Below, piece after piece: positions 58,914 through 64,000 of a stretch of 64,000 nucleotides of DNA (position 1 is the first letter of the stretch; each line of letters starts with the position of its first letter). The position numbers and the translations under genes are program-made. This stretch comes from CAVPCZ01 sp963779225. GTDB lineage: Bacteria; Bacteroidota; Ignavibacteria; UBA10030; UBA6906. A model generated the notes under the pieces. The model saw only the letters and a list, made by a program, of their open reading frames with translations, made no database searches and was not told the origin of the DNA. The DNA lies in the NCBI GenBank assembly GCA_963779225.1, contig CAVZWW010000003.1:2232001-2296000 (forward strand), in the 5' to 3' direction.

Positions 58914-61625
58914 ATGGAGAAAGAAGCGTTGAATAATACTGATCTTTCAAGAGGATTCCTTCAGGGCGGATATGGATCACTCTCCTGGTTGGGCCTGTTT
59001 CTTCTTGTTCTTGTTACTGGTGTACCCCCCATGAGGACCGTTCTGGCCCAGCCACAGATCACTTCAGCTGGAGTGCGCTTTGTCTATACAGGTAAAGCGG
59101 ATAGCTCCGTTTCTCTTCTGGGGGACTTCAATGGATGGTCAAAGGCCGATGACAGGTTGGGGAGGGATGGGCCCGGTGAGTGGTCGGTAACACGGAACCT
59201 CCGGGCCGGTCTCTACCAGTACAAATTCCTCGTTGATGGGAGCACGTACGTCAATGACCCCTCCAATCCGGCGCTGATCGACAACTATGACCGCTCGAGC
59301 AAGAACTCGGTGTTCGTCCTGACTGATGACCGGAGCATACTCTTTACTTCCGAGCCGCCGCAAGCTCCCCTGAATCACGATGACAAGTATCCCCTGGCGG
59401 CCGGCCGGAAGCCCGTGTTCCTCAACATCGTCTGGCATCAGCACCAGCCATCGTACATCAATCCGGAAACCGACCAGCTGGCGGGCCCGTGGGTCCGGAC
59501 ACACGCCACCAAAGATTACTACGACATGGCGGCGATGCTCGGGAAGTATCCGGAGGTGCACTGCACCATCAACCTTACCTCTTCGCTTTTGCTCCAGCTG
59601 CGCGATTACTACCTGGCCCGTCTCGGCCCCTTCGTCAATACGTCCACTAACAGTATCGATGTAGCCCGGTTCCTGAAGCGTTGGGCGGGCAAAACAGACC
59701 CCTGGATCGATATCGCCCTCAAATCTGCGGGCACGTATACGGCTGAAGACAGGGCTTATGTTTACCAGAACTCCTGGAATGCCTTTGGCATGAGCCAGGT
59801 CATGATCGAACGGTTCCCCCGGTATCTTGCGCTGAAGCAACGGATCACCCGGGAAAATGTGAACCGGGACGACCTCTTTACGCCGCAGGAATTGCGCGAG
59901 GTGATTTTCTGGTTCTATCTCGCGCATTTCGACCCGGACTTTCTGCGCGGGCCGGTGAAGCTGCCGGGAGGAGAGGTCTGCGATCTGAGCGGCTATGTGG
60001 AAGAACATGCCGACGGAACGTTCACTCTCCGGAAAACGGTTACCGATGCGGACAACACCCGGATGGTCGTGGAAGCCTACAAGGTCACGGCGGCCATCCT
60101 GCCGGTGCACAGGCAGCTCCGGTACGATCCCGAGCGCCGGAAGGGGCAGATCGACATCATCACAACGCCGTATTATCATCCGATTCTGCCACTGATCTAC
60201 GACTCCGACCTGGCCCGCATCTGTCAGCCCGGTGAGCCGTTGCCTGCGCGCTACTCCTTCCCGGAGGATGCTGAAGCGCAGGTCGTGAAGGCGGTGAAGA
60301 TGTACACCACGATCTTTGGAGTACCTCCGAGCGGGATGTGGCCGGGTGAAGGATCGGTTGCACAGCCGGTTCTGGAAACCTTACGGAAGAACGGGATCCT
60401 GTGGACTGCGAGCGATGTAAGAGTTCTTCACCGCTCCGAGCCGCGCGGTATGCCCAATACCACGGCATACCGGTTTCCGGCGGGAGCGAATCCCATGCTT
60501 CTGGTGTTCAGGGATACGGACCTTTCGGACAGGATCGGATTCAAGTACCAGAATCTGGACGGCGAAGCGGCGGCCGAGGATTTTGTCCAATCCATACTTT
60601 CGTATGCTCCCGCGAAGGAAGATCGCGATGTGCTCATCACCGTCATTCTGGACGGAGAAAATGCGTGGGAGTGGTACCGGAAGGACAATGACGGCAAACG
60701 GTTCCTGCACGCACTCTACAGAAAACTTGCGGCGCTCTACAGGCAACGGAGTGTCATTACGACCACGATGATCGAATACATCCGCGGGAACATTACGCGC
60801 GATGTGCCCGCACATCCCGTCGGAAGTTCGCCCTCGATGTCGTGGCTCTGGCCTGGCTCATGGATCAACGGGAACTTTGACACCTGGATTGGTGAGCCGG
60901 AGGAGAATGCGGCGTGGGAATATCTGTTGCAGGCGCGCACGGATCTCGCACGGTCCGGCTTGTCCCGGCCCGATCCACACAAGGCTCCGCCGCAGACGGG
61001 AACGCGCTCATGGTATGCGTACATGGCATGGGAGGAAATGTACGCTTCGGAGGGTTCGGACTGGTTCTGGTGGTACGGGAGCGACCAGACGGCTCCCGCA
61101 GGAGACAGACCCTTCGACACAGGCTATCGGCTGCACCTGCAGAACATCTACCGGTTTGCGCGGCTTGCAGGCGGATCGATGCCCGGGCGCACGTTCTCAC
61201 CGATTATCCCCGAGATCCCGGCTTCCACGGGGGACGGCGAAGACCCGGCCGCCGGTCGCGGCGTGATGGCGCGCAGCGGTACCACGATCCGCAAGGTGGT
61301 GTTGGTCTGCGACGCGTCGGCACAGCAGGTGCCACAGGCGATCTTTGTGGCCGGAAATGTCGAACAGCTCGCCTCCTGGAGCCCCAACACGGTCCGGATG
61401 CGCGATGACGGCCGTGAGGGGGATGCAATTGCAGGTGACGGTCAGTGGACGTTGTCTCTCGAACTTCCGGCCGGCACAACCGTTCAGTACAAGTATTCGA
61501 ACAGCGGCAGGCCCGGTCAATGGGTCCCGGGTGAAGAATTCCCGGCCCGGCACCGCAGCATTGTGATTTCTCCTTCATCCACTCCACTCATCATCCTAGA
61601 CACATTCGGTGTGCCGCAACCATGA
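58914..61625 (+). CDS. GH57 glucanase with N- and C-terminal starch-binding domains
   Basis: This 903-residue family 57 enzyme (amylopullulanase/4-alpha-glucanotransferase type) has an N-terminal membrane or signal segment (about 23-46, LSWLGLFLLVLVTGVPPMRTVLAQ). A CBM48-like domain (about 48-135: SVSLLGDFNGWSKADDR, LYQYKFLVDGSTYVND) precedes the GH57 barrel with WHQHQPSY, GMWPGEGSV (nucleophile Glu region) and VILDGENAWEWY. A C-terminal CBM20-like domain (about 795-890: AIFVAGNVEQLASWSPN, TVQYKYSNSGRPGQW) completes it. There is no T9SS domain, so the location is probably periplasmic. The start lacks a clear ribosome site. The next gene overlaps by ATGA. Confidence 0.9.
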   Translation: MEKEALNNTDLSRGFLQGGYGSLSWLGLFLLVLVTGVPPMRTVLAQPQITSAGVRFVYTGKADSSVSLLGDFNGWSKADDRLGRDGPGEWSVTRNLRAGLYQYKFLVDGSTYVNDPSNPALIDNYDRSSKNSVFVLTDDRSILFTSEPPQAPLNHDDKYPLAAGRKPVFLNIVWHQHQPSYINPETDQLAGPWVRTHATKDYYDMAAMLGKYPEVHCTINLTSSLLLQLRDYYLARLGPFVNTSTNSIDVARFLKRWAGKTDPWIDIALKSAGTYTAEDRAYVYQNSWNAFGMSQVMIERFPRYLALKQRITRENVNRDDLFTPQELREVIFWFYLAHFDPDFLRGPVKLPGGEVCDLSGYVEEHADGTFTLRKTVTDADNTRMVVEAYKVTAAILPVHRQLRYDPERRKGQIDIITTPYYHPILPLIYDSDLARICQPGEPLPARYSFPEDAEAQVVKAVKMYTTIFGVPPSGMWPGEGSVAQPVLETLRKNGILWTASDVRVLHRSEPRGMPNTTAYRFPAGANPMLLVFRDTDLSDRIGFKYQNLDGEAAAEDFVQSILSYAPAKEDRDVLITVILDGENAWEWYRKDNDGKRFLHALYRKLAALYRQRSVITTTMIEYIRGNITRDVPAHPVGSSPSMSWLWPGSWINGNFDTWIGEPEENAAWEYLLQARTDLARSGLSRPDPHKAPPQTGTRSWYAYMAWEEMYASEGSDWFWWYGSDQTAPAGDRPFDTGYRLHLQNIYRFARLAGGSMPGRTFSPIIPEIPASTGDGEDPAAGRGVMARSGTTIRKVVLVCDASAQQVPQAIFVAGNVEQLASWSPNTVRMRDDGREGDAIAGDGQWTLSLELPAGTTVQYKYSNSGRPGQWVPGEEFPARHRSIVISPSSTPLIILDTFGVPQP

Positions 61626-63563
61626 CCAAGTCCACAACACCCAGCGCACTCGATCAGCTCGAGAAAGCCCTCCAGCGCAAGCTGCGGGAAACCCGCACAC
61701 TGAAGGCCCATTATGCCGTCCCCTCCCTCTGGTCCACCACCCGAGGCGCTCCGAAGGCCATAAAGGTGCATCCCTATGCATACTACCTCGGGATCATCAA
61801 GAAAATCAACCTCAGGAAGGCGTCCCACCGGCATGCTCCATCAGGAGGGGAGTGGACAAAAGACGCGGTCATCTACAATGTCTTCGTGCGCACGACAACT
61901 GCATTTGATCACAACGGCAACGGATCTCTGGATCTCCCCCTGAACGGAGACGGACTCCGGGAGACCGGAACGTTCCTGAAGGCGATTGCGATGCTTCCCT
62001 ACATCAAACGCCTCGGCGCAAATACCGTCCACCTGCTGCCTATTACCTCGATCGGTCATGACGGCAACAAGGGGACCCTCGGTTCGCCCTATGCTATCCG
62101 GAATCCGTACCAGATCGATGAGAACCTGAGCGAGCCTTCCCTCGGCCTGGATGTCGATACCGAATTCCGTGCGTTTGTGGAGGCGGCGCACCGGCTCGGC
62201 CTGCGTGTTGTCGTCGAGTTCGTGTTCCGCACCGCGGCCAAGGACGGAGACTGGGTGAAGGAACATCCGGAGTGGATGTACTGGATCAAGGAGAGCGTGC
62301 CACAGAGGGCGCCGCACGAGACCGACGAAGGAAAGTACGGATCACCCGTGTTCACACGGGAGGAGCTGGACCGCATTCATGGTGATGTCAATGCCGGGCG
62401 CCTGGACCATCTGATTCCGCCCCACCAGGTGTACCGCGACTTCTTCACGCTGCCGCCGGGAGCCGGGACGGTGCGGAAGCAAGACGGCCGCTACATCGGT
62501 GTCCTTGACGACGGCACACGCGTCAAGATTCCCGGCGCATTCGCCGACTGGCCCCCCGAAGATACACAGCCGCCGTGGAATGACGTCACGTATCTGCGTC
62601 TGTACACGCACCCCGACTTCAATTACATCGGCTATAACACCATCCGGATGTACGACCGGCGGCTGACGCAGCCGCAGTATGTCAATCGCCCGCTCTGGGA
62701 CAGGATCGTCGGGATCATTCCGCACTACCAGCAGGACTTCCATATCGACGGGGTTATGATCGATATGGGGCATGCGCTCCCCATGGAGCTCAAAGCCGAA
62801 ATGGTGGCCAAGGCGCGCAGCCTTGATCCCGATTTCGCTTTCTGGGATGAGAACTTCTCGATCTCGCAGAAGAGCAGGGATGAGGGGTACAACGCGGTTT
62901 TCGGGTATTGCTGGGTGGACCAGCATCATCCCGACCGGATGAGGAACCTCGCCCGGAAACTCGCGCACGAAGGATTCCCGATCCCGTTTTTCGCCACACC
63001 GGAAAACCACAACACCCCGCGCGCCGCAGCGCGTTCCGGGCATCTGACCTATGCACGCTGGACCATTGTCGTCAACAGTTTTCTGCCCGCGGTTCCGTTT
63101 CTTCATTCCGGTTATGAAATCGCGGAGACGATACCCGATCAACACCGGACTGGATTTCACCGTGGAAGATCTCAAGAAACTTCCGTCGGAGAAACTTCCG
63201 CTGTTCAGCGAATACGCGTACAACTGGCTCAACCCCGAGCAGTTCGTGCACCTGATCAGCACGGTGCTCGCCATCAGAAAGAAGCACCGCGTGATGGTGA
63301 CGGATTCCCGGCCGGAGTCGTTCCGCATGCTCGATGAGGGGAACAGCCACCTGCTCGCGTTTGCGCGTCTGAGCCGGGACCAGCGTACACGCCTGGCGAT
63401 CATCTGCAATATGCACCATCACGCGATCCAGCGGGCGGGAACCAGACTGGAGACAACGAAAAAGCGGGTCGTCAATCTCCTGACCGGCAAGAAAATCGCG
63501 GTCAGAGAGGGTGTACTGCACGCCGACCTGGCCCCGGGCGAATGCCTGGTTTTTGAATACTGA
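61622..63563 (+). pseudogene. GlgE-like GH13-family protein interrupted by a frameshift
   Basis: This is a cytoplasmic GH13-family barrel protein (about 646 residues if repaired) with no signal peptide. Frame one (61622 to about 63137) includes AVIYNVFVRTTTAFD, LGANTVHLLPITSIG, VKEHPEWMYWIKES (like the GlgE segment), the nucleophile-region HIDGVMIDMGHAL and FWDENFSIS. After a shift near 63135-63140, the second frame continues INTGLDFTVEDLKKLPSEKLPLFSEYAYNWL to the end at 63563. Removing one base restores the frame. The GH13-invariant Arg before the nucleophile Asp is Met, and the NHD motif reads NHN, so ordinary hydrolysis is doubtful. Start overlaps the GH57 stop in ATGA. A sequencing error is possible. 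Confidence 0.8.
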
Positions 63564-63583
63564 AAAGGAACGGTGACCAATCC

Positions 63584-64000
63584 ATGCGCGCGTTCCAGGT
63601 AAAACTCACGAACGGATTCTATGCTCTCATCAGTCTGCCTGCGACAGCAATGGGATTCGCGCTGTCCATTCAGATTTCAGCTCTGAGCTGGCTGCTGACG
63701 ACCCGCTACAATCTGGACATTCACCAGGTGGGTATCGTCTGGGCTGCGGGACCGCTGGCCGGTATCGTCGGACAGGTCATCATCGGCCTCATAAGCGACC
63801 GTGTCTGGTTCTGGGGTGGCCGCCGGCGTCCCTTCATCCTGATCGGGGGAACGATTGCGGCGTTGATGCTGCTGGCTCTGCCGAACATCGATGCTATCAA
63901 CAACGCGCTCGGCGTCGGTCATCTCCTTCTGGTCGCGACGGGCATCGCGCTGACACTCGATCTCGCCATCAACATCAGCTTCAACCCGACACGCTCCGTG
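63584..64000 (+). CDS. MFS sugar transporter, 5' part
   Basis: This is the first 139 codons of a major facilitator protein cut by the window edge. Four hydrophobic helices are visible, beginning FYALISLPATAMGFALSIQI. The loop between helices 2 and 3, GLISDRVWFWGGRRRPFILIGG, matches the SLC45/maltose-maltodextrin transporter branch (GxxSDRxxxxxGRRRPF). The next segment, LTLDLAINISFNPTRSV, contains the RxxxxD-type region of helix 4. AAGGAA lies 13 nt before the ATG. It follows the GlgE-like gene by 20 nt and probably imports maltodextrins produced by the extracellular GH13/GH57 enzymes. Confidence 0.88.
   Translation, partial: MRAFQVKLTNGFYALISLPATAMGFALSIQISALSWLLTTRYNLDIHQVGIVWAAGPLAGIVGQVIIGLISDRVWFWGGRRRPFILIGGTIAALMLLALPNIDAINNALGVGHLLLVATGIALTLDLAINISFNPTRSV

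Noticed and set aside
1..64000. tRNA, rRNA, integrase, transposase or prophage genes
   Set aside because: None was recognised in gaps or reading frames; the window looks like ordinary chromosome without mobile elements.

Overview
The window looks like a chromosomal segment of a Gram-negative bacterium of the Chlorobi/Ignavibacteria side of the Bacteroidota (FCB) group. The evidence is: type IX secretion C-terminal domains with the NYPNPFNPTT motif on large secreted proteins, a PorV-like protein, a TonB receptor with a carboxypeptidase-regulatory-like N-terminus, atpDC standing apart from the rest of the ATP synthase genes, and sigma70-like promoters (TTGACA-N17-TATCTT type). It is moderately GC-rich and densely coded, with many 1-8 nt start/stop overlaps. 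I saw no tRNA, rRNA, CRISPR array, integrase or insertion sequence.

Layout. Positions 1-1262 hold the end of a NarL-type sensor kinase and its response regulator. From 1680 to 5248 lie a coiled-coil lipoprotein, a CsgG/FlgT-like envelope protein and a FadL-like porin. From 5421 to 12086 come a single-domain response regulator, a YpdA-like flavoprotein, atpD-atpC, mannose-1-phosphate guanylyltransferase, an RlpA lipoprotein, an unusual RpiB-like isomerase and a lytic transglycosylase. On the minus strand, smpB-tyrS and a pyruvoyl arginine decarboxylase fill 12150-14435. A membrane histidine kinase with two apparent frameshifts and its OmpR-type partner follow (14568-17779).

From 17908 to 23645 (minus strand) is a compact set: UbiA prenyltransferase, DAG/sphingosine-kinase-like lipid kinase, ThiL-like AIR-synthase-fold protein, alpha-oxoamine synthase (serine palmitoyltransferase-like) and a B12-binding radical SAM enzyme. 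A methyltransferase is divergent to it. Together they suggest an uncharacterised lipid or isoprenoid pathway. An ECF sigma/anti-sigma pair (24627-26208) is divergent from a DUF4139 protein, with a 9-bp inverted repeat between them.

From about 27.9 kb to the end the theme is envelope and alpha-glucan use. Three paralogous TPR-like membrane proteins, one carrying a TonB domain, sit next to a secreted GH31 glucosidase and a MalK-type ATPase. A LacI regulator with a perfect operator in its own promoter heads a TonB receptor/large secreted protein/PorV operon. Next is a secreted starch-binding-like protein, a SurA-like PPIase and two convergent SGNH-hydrolase/TPR paralogues. A run of GH13, GH13-T9SS, GH57 and GlgE-like GH13 genes then leads into an MFS transporter cut by the window edge. 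The most plausible model is a T9SS-assisted, SusD-less starch/maltodextrin utilisation locus under LacI control: secreted enzymes and binding proteins feed the TonB receptor, followed by periplasmic cleavage and MFS or ABC uptake.
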